Source: Bordetella parapertussis (GTDB lineage: Bacteria > Pseudomonadota > Gammaproteobacteria > Burkholderiales > Burkholderiaceae_E). From it: a stretch of 64,000 bases of DNA. This document shows, piece by piece, positions 9,226 to 21,558 of this stretch. Numbering within the stretch: position 1 is the stretch's first letter; every line of letters starts with the position of its first letter. The position numbers were made by a program, and so were the translations under genes. The stretch is taken from NCBI GenBank assembly GCA_945883285.1, contig CAMCXH010000001.1, positions 1 to 64,000 on the forward strand. Reading direction: 5' to 3'. Under the pieces are notes generated by a model that saw only the letters and a program-made list of their open reading frames with translations, did not search any database and was not told the DNA's origin.

Positions 9226-9231
9226 TATAAT
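9226..9231 (+). promoter_or_regulatory. Consensus -10 hexamer immediately before metC
   Basis: TATAAT, a perfect sigma-70 -10 box, ends seven bases before the metC ATG. A transcript from it would start at or next to the start codon. No good -35 lies 16-18 bases upstream (GCTGAG is the nearest), and no Shine-Dalgarno fits between the box and the ATG. Confidence 0.4.
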
Positions 9232-9237
9232 CGGGCC

Positions 9238-10488
9238 ATGAGCCCGACACCCAAACCGCCCACCGAAAGCCCTGCGACTGACCCTCAGGTCACCCCTCAG
9301 GTCACCCCTCAGGCCACTCAGCTGGTTTCCACCGGTCGTCACTTTGACCGACCGGTCGCCACCGTCAACCTGCCTCTCACCCGCGCTTCGAGCGTGCTCT
9401 TCGAGACGCTCGCGCTGGCCGAAGCAGAGGGCACGGCCGCCATGGCCGGCGAGCTGCATCGCACGACATACGCCACCTCCGGCACGCCGACCACCATGGC
9501 ACTCATGGATGCGCTGGCCGAAATCGAAGGCGCGCCGCACCGCTGCCGCGCGGCCATCATGCCCTCGGGTCTGGCCGCGATCTCGGTGGCCCTGCTCGCC
9601 TACTGCAAGCCGGGCGACCATGTGCTGATGAGCGACTCGGTCTATGGGCCGGCGCGTACCTTTGCCACCACCCTGCTCGAGCGCTATGGCGTGGTCACCG
9701 AGTATTTCGATCCGCACATCGGCGCCGGCATCGACGCGCTGATCACGCCGCAGACCCGCGTCGTCTACCTCGAAAGCCCGGGCAGCTATACCTTCGAGAT
9801 CCAGGACGTGCCGGCGATCTGTCGGGTGGCCCGTGCGCGCGGTGTGATCTCGATGATCGACAACGCCTGGGCCTCGCCGGTGATGGCACGACCCTTCGAC
9901 TGGGGCGTCGACGTCTCACTGCTGCCGCTCACCAAATACTGGGGCGGCCATGCCGACCTGCTGATGGGCGCGGCCATCGTGCGCGAGGAGCACTGGCTGC
10001 CGCTGTGGCAGGCGGTGCGTCAACTGGGCATCTGCGTCGGTGGCGACGATGCCTTTCTGGTGCTGCGGGGGCTTCGTACCGCGCAGGTCCGCATGCGTCA
10101 GCACGAGGCGACCGCGCTCACGGTCGCGCGCTGGCTCGAAGGTCGCCCCGAGGTGGCCAGCGTGCTGCACCCGGCGCTGCCCTCGCATCCGCAGCACGCG
10201 CTTTTCAAGCGCGACTTCCTCGGATCGAGCGGCCTGTTTTCCTTCGAGCTCAAGGCGGCCACACCTGCGCAGCTGGCAGCCCTGTGCGAGCGCCGTCACC
10301 ACTTTAAGATCGGCTATTCATGGGGCGGCTTCGAGAGCCTGATCATGCCTGCCAAGATCAGCGCGCTGCGCACCGTGCGCCCCTGGACCGGCGGGCCGCT
10401 GGTGCGTCTGCACTGCGGGCTCGAAGATGCGCAGGATCTGATCAGCGACCTCGAGCAAGGGCTGGTTGCCATGGCCGATGCGGCCTGA
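9238..10488 (+). CDS. metC: Cystathionine beta-lyase
   Basis: 416 residues of the Cys/Met-metabolism PLP family. Visible marks are MPSGLAAISVALLAYCKPGD, DSVYGPARTF, the cofactor-aspartate segment SMIDNAWASPV and the PLP lysine in LTKYWGGHADLLMG. KIGYSWGGFESLIMP near the C-terminus is typical of MetC rather than MetB or MetZ. It cleaves cystathionine to homocysteine, pyruvate and ammonia in the cytoplasm. The first 30 residues form a low-complexity Pro/Thr/Gln tail with a short internal DNA repeat. No usable downstream start exists before the conserved core. Confidence 0.88.
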   Translation: MSPTPKPPTESPATDPQVTPQVTPQATQLVSTGRHFDRPVATVNLPLTRASSVLFETLALAEAEGTAAMAGELHRTTYATSGTPTTMALMDALAEIEGAPHRCRAAIMPSGLAAISVALLAYCKPGDHVLMSDSVYGPARTFATTLLERYGVVTEYFDPHIGAGIDALITPQTRVVYLESPGSYTFEIQDVPAICRVARARGVISMIDNAWASPVMARPFDWGVDVSLLPLTKYWGGHADLLMGAAIVREEHWLPLWQAVRQLGICVGGDDAFLVLRGLRTAQVRMRQHEATALTVARWLEGRPEVASVLHPALPSHPQHALFKRDFLGSSGLFSFELKAATPAQLAALCERRHHFKIGYSWGGFESLIMPAKISALRTVRPWTGGPLVRLHCGLEDAQDLISDLEQGLVAMADAA

Positions 10489-10524
10489 GCCAAGGTCTGA
10501 GCCAAGGTCTGAGCCAAGGTCTGA
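10486..10524 (+). repeat. 12-bp tandem repeat containing the metC stop codon
   Basis: The unit TGAGCCAAGGTC occurs three times head to tail, and the array ends in a fourth TGA. Because the unit is four codons long, stop codons fall in the metC frame at 10486, 10498, 10510 and 10522. Confidence 0.85.
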
Positions 10525-10560
10525 GCGCGCCGCCCCCCTGCCCAGGCGGCGCGCCAACGC

Positions 10561-11471
10561 TTAGCTCTTCTCGGGTGGCGCGGGCGGCGGACTCGACGAA
10601 AACGCGATACTCGCCAGCGCCGCAGCCGCCGACCGGGTCTCGACCCCGAGCTTTTCAAACACATGTTCGAGATGCTTGTTGACCGTGCGCGGGCTCATGC
10701 CAAGGATGTCGGCGACATCCCGATTGGTCTTGCCCTTCGAGACCCACGACAGGACCTCGACTTCGCGCGGCGTGAGCGCCGCACTGGCCAGCCGTGACGG
10801 TGCGGGTGCATCCGACTTGCGCACGCTCAGCAGCCACATCACTTCGCCCAGACCGACCGTGCCGACCCGTTTGGCGGCCAGGGTCTGATCGCCCTTGTCA
10901 ATGGGCACGGCTTCGTCCTCGGACTCGCCGACTTCATGCAGCCAGCGCATCTGCTCCTGTGCACTGTTAGCCGGGAAAAAGTCGGCCAGCCAGCGCACCG
11001 CCTGCGGCGATTGCCAGGCAATGCGCTGACGCGCATCGACCAGCAGCACGCCCAGCCCGCCGATGTCGATCGACTCGCGCGCCATGCGCACCGCGCGGGC
11101 ATTGCGCACATGCGTGGCCAGCCGGACCATGACCTCCTCGGCCCGCACCGGCTTGACCACATAGTCGACGCCGCCGGCATCAAAGCCCTTGACGATCTGG
11201 CTGGTCTCGGACAACCCGGTCATGAAGATCACCGGCACATGCGCCCAGGCCGGATCCGACTTGATCTGTCGGCAGGTCTCGAAGCCGTCCATGCCAGGCA
11301 TCAGCGCATCCATCAGGATAGCGTCGGGCGAGACCAGTTCGAGCCGCGCGAGTGCCGATGCGCCGTCGATCGCCACGATCACGGTATAGCCGTCGGCCTC
11401 AAGTTCGCTGCACAAGGCGCCCAGTGATTGCGGCGCGTCGTCGACCAGCAGAATGATGTTGTCAGGACTGC

Positions 11472-11475
<4 letters not shown>
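10561..11475 (-). CDS. Response regulator, REC plus LuxR-type HTH
   Basis: 304 residues from a GTG at 11475 that overlaps the kinase stop by four bases (GTGA) and has GAGGAGG five bases upstream. An N-terminal receiver has ILLVDDAP, phosphoacceptor Asp56 in DAILMDALMPGMDGF and VVKPV for the conserved lysine. A middle PAS-like region includes GVLLVDARQRIAWQSPQAV. The C-terminus has a LuxR/FixJ HTH (ALTPREVEVLSWVSKGKTN, MSPRTVNKHLEHVF). It is surely the partner of the kinase just upstream, and by position the likely regulator of the divergent amide-uptake operon. Confidence 0.88.
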
Positions 11476-14870
<3,395 letters not shown>

Positions 14871-15095
14871 CAGTTCTGCCACGGCAATCCTTGCAAGGTT
14901 CTGAGTTGCGCACTGCGACAACGCAAGACGCGCGCCAGTGCGATCTGGCGGCCCGACATGCACAGCAACGGCGCGCTTTTGATCTGTGGCGCCCGATCGA
15001 TGTCCTGATATGGGGCACACCGCGCGCGTCGGGTGCGCGCGAGCCTGATGCGCGCGCGAGGGCCGCAGTTTGCCTGCCAAGCCGGCGCATCGATC

Positions 15096-15111
15096 TACGT
15101 CAATTGACGTA
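15096..15111. promoter_or_regulatory. Perfect 16-bp palindrome, candidate operator
   Basis: TACGTCAATTGACGTA reads the same on both strands. It lies in the 310-base gap between the divergent kinase gene (start 14870) and the transporter operon (start 15181), 70 bases before the urtA ATG. The length and inverted symmetry suit a dimeric LuxR/FixJ-type regulator. Nothing else in the gap stands out, apart from AGGAGTG ahead of urtA. Confidence 0.6.
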
Positions 15112-15180
15112 TACGCACGCTGCCCGCCCTCGCAGACACTGCGTCTCACCCCCTACCCACCGACAGGAGTGCTCAGCACC

Positions 15181-16431
15181 ATGGCCATCAAGCGTGATCC
15201 GTTCAACCTCGACGCCAGCCGGCGTCGCCTGATCCAGGGCGCTGCCGCCCTGCCTGTGATCGGCGCAAGCGGCATGGCTTTCGGCCAGCCGACCGCCTCG
15301 GTCAACACCACCAAACTCGCGATCACCGATACCGAAGTGACCGTCGGCCAGCTGCACTCATCAACCGGCACGATGGCGATCTCGGAGACCGGCTCGATTC
15401 AGGCCGAGCAACTCGCGATCGACGAGATCAATGCAATGGGCGGCATCCTGGGCCGCAAGATCAAGGTCATCAAGGAAGACGGCGCCTCCGACTGGCCGAC
15501 CTTCGCCGAAAAATCGAAGAAGCTGCTGATCAACGACCGCTGCGCCGCGGTGTTCGGCTGCTGGACCTCGGCCTCGCGCAAAGCCGTGTTGCCGGTGTTC
15601 GAGAAAGAAAACGGCCTGCTCTATTACCCGACATTCTACGAAGGCCTCGAGCAGTCGAAGAATGTGTTCTATACCGGCCAGGAAGCCACCCAGCAGATTC
15701 TGTATTCGCTCGACTGGGCGCAGAAAGAAAAGAAAGCCAAGACCTTTTTCCTGATCGGTTCCGATTACATCTGGCCGCGCACCTCGATGAAGATCGCGCG
15801 CAAGCACATCGAGAATTTCCAGAAGGGCAAGGTTGTCGGCGAGGAGTACTACCCGCTGGGCAGCACGAATTTCGGCTCGCTGATGAACAAGATCAAGGTT
15901 CAGAAGCCCGACTGCATCTTCACCGCAGTGGTCGGTGGCTCGAACGTCGCGTTCTACAAGGCACTGAAGGCGGCTGGCATCACCGGTGACAAGCAGCTGC
16001 TGGTCACGTTGTCGGTGACCGAAGACGAGATGACCGGCGTGGGCGGCGAGAACTTCCAGGGCTTCTACTCGTCGATGAAGTATTTCCAGTCGCTCGACAA
16101 CGAGAACAACAAGAAGTTCGTCGCCGCCTTCAAGGCCAAGTACGGCAAGGATGCGGTGATCGGCGACGTGACCCAGGCCGGCTATCTCGGCCCCTGGCTC
16201 TGGAAAGCGGCGGTCGAGCGCGCCAAGAGCTTCGACGTCGACAAGGTGGTCGCCGCCTCCCCCGGCATCGAGCTCAAGAATGCGCCCGAGGGCTATGTGA
16301 AGCTCGACGAGAACCATCACCTCTGGAGCAAATCGCGCATCGCCATCGGCATGCCGGATGCGACCTTCAAGGTGGTCGCCGAGTCGCCCCAGCTGATCAA
16401 ACCCGATCCCTTCCCCAAGGGCTATCAGTGA
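15181..16431 (+). CDS. urtA: Amide/urea ABC transporter substrate-binding protein (UrtA/FmdD type)
   Basis: 416 residues with AGGAGTG 12 bases before the ATG. The N-terminus has a twin-arginine-like export signal, SRRRLIQGAAALPVIGASG. The mature protein starts near VTVGQLHSSTGTMAISE and runs through the periplasmic Peripla_BP fold typical of UrtA (AVFGCWTSASRKAVLPVFE, LLYYPTFYEGLEQSKNVFY). Amide- and urea-specific members are nearly the same in sequence. The formamidase and amidase downstream suggest short amides as ligand, as in FmdDEF of Methylophilus. It is first gene of the operon and is followed by a strong hairpin. Confidence 0.9.
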   Translation: MAIKRDPFNLDASRRRLIQGAAALPVIGASGMAFGQPTASVNTTKLAITDTEVTVGQLHSSTGTMAISETGSIQAEQLAIDEINAMGGILGRKIKVIKEDGASDWPTFAEKSKKLLINDRCAAVFGCWTSASRKAVLPVFEKENGLLYYPTFYEGLEQSKNVFYTGQEATQQILYSLDWAQKEKKAKTFFLIGSDYIWPRTSMKIARKHIENFQKGKVVGEEYYPLGSTNFGSLMNKIKVQKPDCIFTAVVGGSNVAFYKALKAAGITGDKQLLVTLSVTEDEMTGVGGENFQGFYSSMKYFQSLDNENNKKFVAAFKAKYGKDAVIGDVTQAGYLGPWLWKAAVERAKSFDVDKVVAASPGIELKNAPEGYVKLDENHHLWSKSRIAIGMPDATFKVVAESPQLIKPDPFPKGYQ

Positions 16432-16455
16432 TCTTCACCCGGTCCTGACCGGTCG

Positions 16456-16483
16456 GTCAGCGCCCAGGCGGGCGCTGACTTTT
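16456..16483 (+). terminator. Intrinsic terminator-like hairpin after the binding-protein gene
   Basis: A perfect 10-bp stem (GTCAGCGCCC with GGGCGCTGAC), loop AGGC, then TTTT. It lies 25 bases after the urtA stop and 26 before the permease ATG. In ABC operons such a partial terminator or 3' stabiliser keeps binding protein in excess over the membrane subunits. Confidence 0.75.
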
Positions 16484-16508
16484 CTCGCTGTGTGAACGGA
16501 GCCTCGCC

Positions 16509-17423
16509 ATGACAGTTTCGGAAATGATGAACATCGGCCTGATGCAGGGCTTCGCAGGGCTGAGCCTGTTTGCGGTGCTGCTGCTGATGGGCTTAGGCCT
16601 TGCGATCATCTTCGGTCAGATGGGTGTCATCAACATGGCGCACGGCGAGTTCATGACGATCGGTGCTTACACCATCTATCTGAGCTCTGTTGTCGTCGGC
16701 AAATTCGCGCCGACCTTCATGCCCTATTACTTTCCTTTCGCGATCCTGCTCGGATTTGCGATTGCCTTTGCCGCCGGATGGTTCGTCGAATGGGCGCTCA
16801 TCCGTCATCTCTACAAGCGACCGCTCGATACCCTGCTGGCCACCTGGGGGGTGAGCCTGGCGATCCAGCAGGCTTTCCGGACCTTCATCGGCCCGAAAGA
16901 AGTCAGCCCGACGCTGCCCGACTGGCTGCTCGGCTCCTGGGCACCGTCGCCCGGTCTGGATATTCCGATCAATGGCCTGTTCGTGCTCGGCCTGACGGCG
17001 GTGTGTACGGGTGGTGTGCTGCTGGCGCTCAGCAAAAGCCGCTGGGGTCTGCGGGTGCGAGCCACCGTCAGCAACCGCGTGATGGCCAATGCCACCGGCA
17101 TCGACACCAAAAAGACGGACCGCCTCACCTTTGCCATCGGCTGCGGCATTGCCGGCATTGCCGGTGCGGCCTTCACCACCATCGGCTCGACCGGCCCCAC
17201 CTCCGGCTCGCTTTACATCGTCGACGCCTTCCTGGTGGTGACCTTCGGCGGCGCAGCCAGCCTGCTCGGCACCGTGGTCTCGGCCTTCGGTATCGCCCAG
17301 ACCCAGTCGATCTCGGAGTTCTTCATGGCCGGGTCGATGGCCAAGATGCTCACGCTGTCGCTGATCGTGGTGATTCTGATGATGCGCCCGCAAGGGCTCT
17401 TCGCCAGCAAGGTTCGCCGCTGA
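16509..17423 (+). CDS. urtB: Branched-chain/urea-type ABC transporter permease (UrtB-like)
   Basis: 304 residues, eight or so membrane segments, of the LivH/UrtB family: GLGLAIIFGQMGVINMAHGE at the start, the loop LATWGVSLAIQQAFRTFIGP, and VVTFGGAASLLGTVVSAFG near the end. It forms one half of the inner-membrane channel with the next gene product. ATG at 16509 is preceded by GGAGCC. It lies in the operon between the hairpin and the second permease. Confidence 0.9.
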   Translation: MTVSEMMNIGLMQGFAGLSLFAVLLLMGLGLAIIFGQMGVINMAHGEFMTIGAYTIYLSSVVVGKFAPTFMPYYFPFAILLGFAIAFAAGWFVEWALIRHLYKRPLDTLLATWGVSLAIQQAFRTFIGPKEVSPTLPDWLLGSWAPSPGLDIPINGLFVLGLTAVCTGGVLLALSKSRWGLRVRATVSNRVMANATGIDTKKTDRLTFAIGCGIAGIAGAAFTTIGSTGPTSGSLYIVDAFLVVTFGGAASLLGTVVSAFGIAQTQSISEFFMAGSMAKMLTLSLIVVILMMRPQGLFASKVRR

Positions 17424-17498
17424 CTGCGCCTCGTCCCACGCCTGCCGACACCCACCGACTCACCCCCAAGCCCAAACCCAAATTTGCGGAGCAATACG

Positions 17499-18635
17499 AT
17501 GAACGCCCTGACTGACATGATGAAGCGCTACCAGCTCGGCTCGGTGCTGGTGCTGACCATCCTGCTGGCCGTCGTCATGCCGCTGGCGTTCGACATCTTC
17601 CGGCTGAACCTGGTCGGCAAGTACCTCACCTATGCCTTTGTGGCCATCGGTCTGGTGATGCTCTGGGGCTATGGCGGCGTATTGAGCCTCGGTCAGGGCG
17701 TGTTCTTCGGCCTGGGCGGCTATGCGATGGCGATGTTCCTCAAGCTCGAGGCCTCCGACCCCATTACCACCAAGATCCAGTCGACGCCCGGCATCCCCGA
17801 TTTCATGGACTGGAACCAGCTGACCGAGCTGCCCGCGTTCTGGGTGCCGTTCAAGTCGCTGTCGTTCTCATTGATCGCGGTGGTGGCAGTCCCGATGCTG
17901 CTGGCCTTCATCATCAGCTACGCGATGTTCAAGCGGCGGGTGGGTGGCGTTTATTTCGCGATCATCACGCAAGCGGTGGCACTCATCCTCACCGTGCTGA
18001 TCATCGGCCAGCAGGGTTACACCGGCGGGGTCAACGGCATGACCGACCTCAAGACCATGCTTGGCTGGGATACCCGTACCGATTCGGCCAAGTACATCCT
18101 TTACTACGTCTGCGTGGCACTGCTGATCGGCAGCATCTTGCTGTGCACTTGGATCCAGAAGAGCAAGGCCGGCACGCTGTTGCTGGCCATGCGCGACAAG
18201 GAAGACCGGGTGCGCTTTTCGGGCTATGACGTGGCGAACTTCCGTATCTTCACCTTCTGCCTGTCGGCAGGTCTTGCGGGCATCGGCGGGGCACTTTTTT
18301 CGCTGCAGGTCGGCTTCATGTCGCCGAGTTTCGTGGGCATCGTGCCCTCGATCGAGATGGTGATCTTCGCGGCGGTGGGCGGGCGAATGAGCCTGGTGGG
18401 GGCGGTCTACGGCACCCTCTTGATCAACTTTGGAAAAACTTATTTTTCCGAAACTTTCCCTGATGCCTGGCTGTTCCTGATGGCAGGGCTCTTCATCTCG
18501 GTGGTGCTCGCTTTCCCGGACGGTCTGGCAGGGGTGTGGCAGCGGTACGTCGCCCCTCGCCTGTCGTTCGGGCGGACGCCCTCCACGGCGAGTGCCAAGG
18601 TCCCGGGCGAGGTATCGACCTCTGCGGTCGCCTGA
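17499..18635 (+). CDS. urtC: Branched-chain/urea-type ABC transporter permease (UrtC-like)
   Basis: 378 residues starting at the ATG eight bases after GCGGAG. It is LivM/UrtC-like: LWGYGGVLSLGQGVFFGLGG, then RVGGVYFAIITQAVALILTV and GGALFSLQVGFMSPSFVGIV. An insert near residues 85-120 (KIQSTPGIPDFMDWNQ) is a UrtC trait that separates it from LivM. It is the second channel subunit. A stem-loop with a T run lies 97 bases downstream, before the ATPase genes. Confidence 0.9.
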   Translation: MNALTDMMKRYQLGSVLVLTILLAVVMPLAFDIFRLNLVGKYLTYAFVAIGLVMLWGYGGVLSLGQGVFFGLGGYAMAMFLKLEASDPITTKIQSTPGIPDFMDWNQLTELPAFWVPFKSLSFSLIAVVAVPMLLAFIISYAMFKRRVGGVYFAIITQAVALILTVLIIGQQGYTGGVNGMTDLKTMLGWDTRTDSAKYILYYVCVALLIGSILLCTWIQKSKAGTLLLAMRDKEDRVRFSGYDVANFRIFTFCLSAGLAGIGGALFSLQVGFMSPSFVGIVPSIEMVIFAAVGGRMSLVGAVYGTLLINFGKTYFSETFPDAWLFLMAGLFISVVLAFPDGLAGVWQRYVAPRLSFGRTPSTASAKVPGEVSTSAVA

Positions 18636-18731
18636 CCCGGCAGCGAACACAACGCGACAGTCCGGGCGAGGCCCGGGCTCAGCGGAAATCAGTCAGCGTC
18701 TTCACTCAGTCGACTTCACTTGGCAGATACC

Positions 18732-18754
18732 CCTGAGCGTACTGCTCAGGTTTT
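18732..18754 (+). terminator. Terminator-like hairpin before the first ATPase gene
   Basis: CCTGAGC and GCTCAGG form a 7-bp GC-rich stem around GTACT and are followed by TTTT. The structure ends 14 bases before the urtD start codon and just ahead of its AAGGAG site, so it could act as an attenuator or block the ribosome site. Confidence 0.55.
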
Positions 18755-18768
18755 CAAGGAGCGAAAGC

Positions 18769-19512
18769 ATGGCCCGGCAGGAAATGGTGCTCGACATCGA
18801 GGACCTCACGGTCTCCTTCGATGGCTTCAAGGCAATCGATTCGCTCAACCTCTATGTCGACAAGGGCGAGCTGCGCGTGATCATCGGCCCCAACGGTGCC
18901 GGCAAGACCACGCTGCTCGACCTGATCTGCGGCAAGACCCGCTCGAGCGCCGGGCGCATCCGCTTCATGGGTAATGAGGTCACCCGTCTGCCCGAGTACG
19001 AAATCGTGCGCAGAGGCATCGGGCGCAAGTTTCAGACGCCCTCGATCTACGAGAACCTCTCGGTGTGGTCCAACCTTGAAGTGTCGTTTCCGCGCGGGCG
19101 CAGCGTCTTCGGTTCGCTGACCTTCAAGTGCACGCCCGACGTCAAGGCGCGGGTTGAGGCGGTCGCCGAAGAGATCAACCTGAAAGACCAGTTGCAGACC
19201 GAGGCAGGGCTGCTCTCGCATGGCCAGAAGCAGTGGCTCGAGATCGGCATGCTGCTGATGCAGGAGCCCGAGCTGCTGATGCTCGACGAGCCGATTGCCG
19301 GCATGAGCGTGCGCGAGCGCGAGCAGACCGCCGAGCTTCTGAAGCGCATCTGCGTCAACCGCTCGATGATCGTCATCGAACACGATATGGACTTCGTCAA
19401 GCGCATCGCCGACAAGGTCACGGTCATGCACCAGGGAAAGATCCTGGCGGAAGGTCCGATGGAGACCGTGCAGGCCGATCCGCGCGTGATCGACGTCTAT
19501 CTGGGCCACTGA
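18769..19512 (+). CDS. urtD: ABC transporter ATP-binding protein (UrtD-like)
   Basis: 247 residues from the ATG eight bases after AAGGAG. Walker A is GPNGAGKTTLLD, the signature is LLSHGQKQWLEIGMLL (the SHGQ variant typical of UrtD) and Walker B is LLMLDEPIAGMS. The switch His is in IVIEHDMDFVK. It energises uptake at the cytoplasmic side, pairing with the second ATPase encoded 70 bases downstream. Confidence 0.92.
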   Translation: MARQEMVLDIEDLTVSFDGFKAIDSLNLYVDKGELRVIIGPNGAGKTTLLDLICGKTRSSAGRIRFMGNEVTRLPEYEIVRRGIGRKFQTPSIYENLSVWSNLEVSFPRGRSVFGSLTFKCTPDVKARVEAVAEEINLKDQLQTEAGLLSHGQKQWLEIGMLLMQEPELLMLDEPIAGMSVREREQTAELLKRICVNRSMIVIEHDMDFVKRIADKVTVMHQGKILAEGPMETVQADPRVIDVYLGH

Positions 19513-19582
19513 GTCTGCCACCAGGCTGACTACCCAGCTGACTACAAAGCGCCCGACACCGAGCAACTCCGAGGATCACACC

Positions 19583-20272
19583 ATGCTGCGCGTCACCGAC
19601 ATCCACACCGCCTACGGCCAGAGCGAAGCACTGCACGGCATTTCGTTCGACGCCATGCCCAACGAAACCATTGCGATCATGGGTCGCAACGGCATGGGCA
19701 AGACCACGCTCTTCAAGACCCTGATGGGTGTACTGCCCTCGAAATCGGGTCGCATCACCATCGGCGACAACGACATCACCAAAGACGAGAGTTTCCGGCG
19801 CGTCGCCAAGGGCCTGGCCTATGTGCCGCAGGGCCGCATGATCTTCCCGACCCTGACTGTCGAAGAAAACATCCAGACCGGTCTCGAGAATGCCAAGGTC
19901 CGTTCGATTCCTGACGAGATCTATTCGCTCTTTCCGGTGCTCTTCGAGATGAAGCGGCGCAAGGGCGGCAATCTGTCGGGCGGCCAGCAGCAGCAGCTTG
20001 CGATTGCGCGCGCACTGGTGACCAACCCCAAGGTCCTGCTGCTCGATGAGCCGACCGAAGGCATCCAGCCTTCGATCATCAAGGACATCGCCCGCGCCCT
20101 GAACGAAATCCGCCGGATGAAGGGCATCACGATCATCGTGTCGGAGCAGGTGCTCAGCTTTGCAATGGACGTCGCTGATCGCCTCTTCGTCATCGAGGGC
20201 GGTCGGCTGGTCCACGAGACCAGTCGTGCCGATACCGACGTCTCGCGCATCAAGCAATACCTCTCGGTCTGA
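19583..20272 (+). CDS. urtE: ABC transporter ATP-binding protein (UrtE-like)
   Basis: 229 residues. Walker A GRNGMGKTTLFK, GLAYVPQGRMIFPTLTVEEN (the Q-loop region of the LivF/UrtE family), signature NLSGGQQQQLAIARAL and Walker B VLLLDEPTEGIQPS are all intact. It forms the second nucleotide-binding subunit of the amide/urea importer. The formamidase gene follows after 43 bases. Confidence 0.92.
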   Translation: MLRVTDIHTAYGQSEALHGISFDAMPNETIAIMGRNGMGKTTLFKTLMGVLPSKSGRITIGDNDITKDESFRRVAKGLAYVPQGRMIFPTLTVEENIQTGLENAKVRSIPDEIYSLFPVLFEMKRRKGGNLSGGQQQQLAIARALVTNPKVLLLDEPTEGIQPSIIKDIARALNEIRRMKGITIIVSEQVLSFAMDVADRLFVIEGGRLVHETSRADTDVSRIKQYLSV

Positions 20273-20315
20273 CATCACCGATTTCCCTTCATCCCACTTT
20301 CATAGAGGTGCCTCC

Positions 20316-21548
20316 ATGGCTGAAACCCTGATCAAAGTCGATCTGACGCAGTCCCCCACCGCCAACGAAATGATTCACAACCGCTGGCATCCGGATATCC
20401 CGATGGCCTGCTGGGTCAAGCCGGGCGATGAATTCATCCTCGAGACCTTCGACTGGACCGGTGGCTTCATCAAGAACAACGACAGTGCCGATGATGTTCG
20501 CGACATCGACCTGAGCACGGTGCATTACCTGTCGGGCCCGGTGGGTGTCAAAGGGGCCGAGCCGGGTGACCTGCTGGTGGTCGACCTGCTCGACATCGGC
20601 GCCAAGCCCGACAGCTTGTGGGGCTTCAATGGCTTTTTCAGCAAGAAGAATGGCGGAGGCTTTCTGACCGACCACTTCCCGCTGGCACAAAAGTCGATCT
20701 GGGACTTCCACGGCATGTTCACCACCTCGCGCCATGTGCCGGGCGTGCAGTTTGCGGGCCTCATTCACCCGGGCCTGATCGGCTGCCTGCCCGACAAGCC
20801 GATGCTCGACATGTGGAACAAGCGCGAGATCGACTTCATTGCGACCGATCCGGATCGCGTGCCCGGTCTGGCCAATCCGCCTTTCGCGCCCACGGCTCAT
20901 CTGGGCAAACTGACCGGCGACGCCAAGGCGAAAGTGGCGGCCGAAGGTGCACGCACCGTCCCGCCGCGTGAGCATGGCGGCAACTGCGACATCAAGGACC
21001 TCTCGCGCGGCTCGAAGATCTTCTTTCCGGTCTATGTCGACGGCGCAGGGCTGAGCGTGGGCGACCTGCACTTCAGCCAGGGCGACGGCGAGATCACCTT
21101 CTGCGGCGCAATCGAGATGGCCGGCTGGGTGCACATGCGGGTGAACCTGATCAAGGGCGGCATGGCCATGTACGGCATCAAGAATCCGATCTTCAAGCCC
21201 AGCCCGATCACCCCGAACTACAACGACTACCTGATCTTCGAAGGGATCTCGGTCGATGAACACGGCAAGCAGCACTATCTCGATGTGCATGTGGCCTATC
21301 GCCAGGCCTGCCTGAACGCGATCGAGTACCTCAAGAAATTCGGTTACTCGGGTGCGCAGGCCTACTCGATTCTCGGTACCGCGCCGGTCCAGGGTCATAT
21401 CAGCGGTGTGGTCGATGTGCCCAATGCCTGCGCCACGCTCTGGATCCCGACGCAGATCTTCGACTTCGACATCAACCCGAGTGCAGCCGGTCCGATCAAG
21501 CATATCGACGGCAGCATCGATATGCCCCTGTCGCCCGACCTCAAGTAA
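20316..21548 (+). CDS. fmdA: Formamidase (acetamidase/formamidase family)
   Basis: 410 residues, the expected size, from an ATG preceded by AGAGGTG. It reads HNRWHPDIPMACWVKPGDEF, PVGVKGAEPGDLLVVDLLDI and VPGVQFAGLIHPGLIGCLP, closely matching FmdA of Methylophilus and its homologues. It hydrolyses formamide to formate and ammonia in the cytoplasm. It follows the transporter genes and precedes fmdB, the same order as in known fmd clusters, which supports amide uptake coupled to hydrolysis for nitrogen. Confidence 0.93.
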   Translation: MAETLIKVDLTQSPTANEMIHNRWHPDIPMACWVKPGDEFILETFDWTGGFIKNNDSADDVRDIDLSTVHYLSGPVGVKGAEPGDLLVVDLLDIGAKPDSLWGFNGFFSKKNGGGFLTDHFPLAQKSIWDFHGMFTTSRHVPGVQFAGLIHPGLIGCLPDKPMLDMWNKREIDFIATDPDRVPGLANPPFAPTAHLGKLTGDAKAKVAAEGARTVPPREHGGNCDIKDLSRGSKIFFPVYVDGAGLSVGDLHFSQGDGEITFCGAIEMAGWVHMRVNLIKGGMAMYGIKNPIFKPSPITPNYNDYLIFEGISVDEHGKQHYLDVHVAYRQACLNAIEYLKKFGYSGAQAYSILGTAPVQGHISGVVDVPNACATLWIPTQIFDFDINPSAAGPIKHIDGSIDMPLSPDLK

Positions 21549-21558
21549 GGCCAACGCG

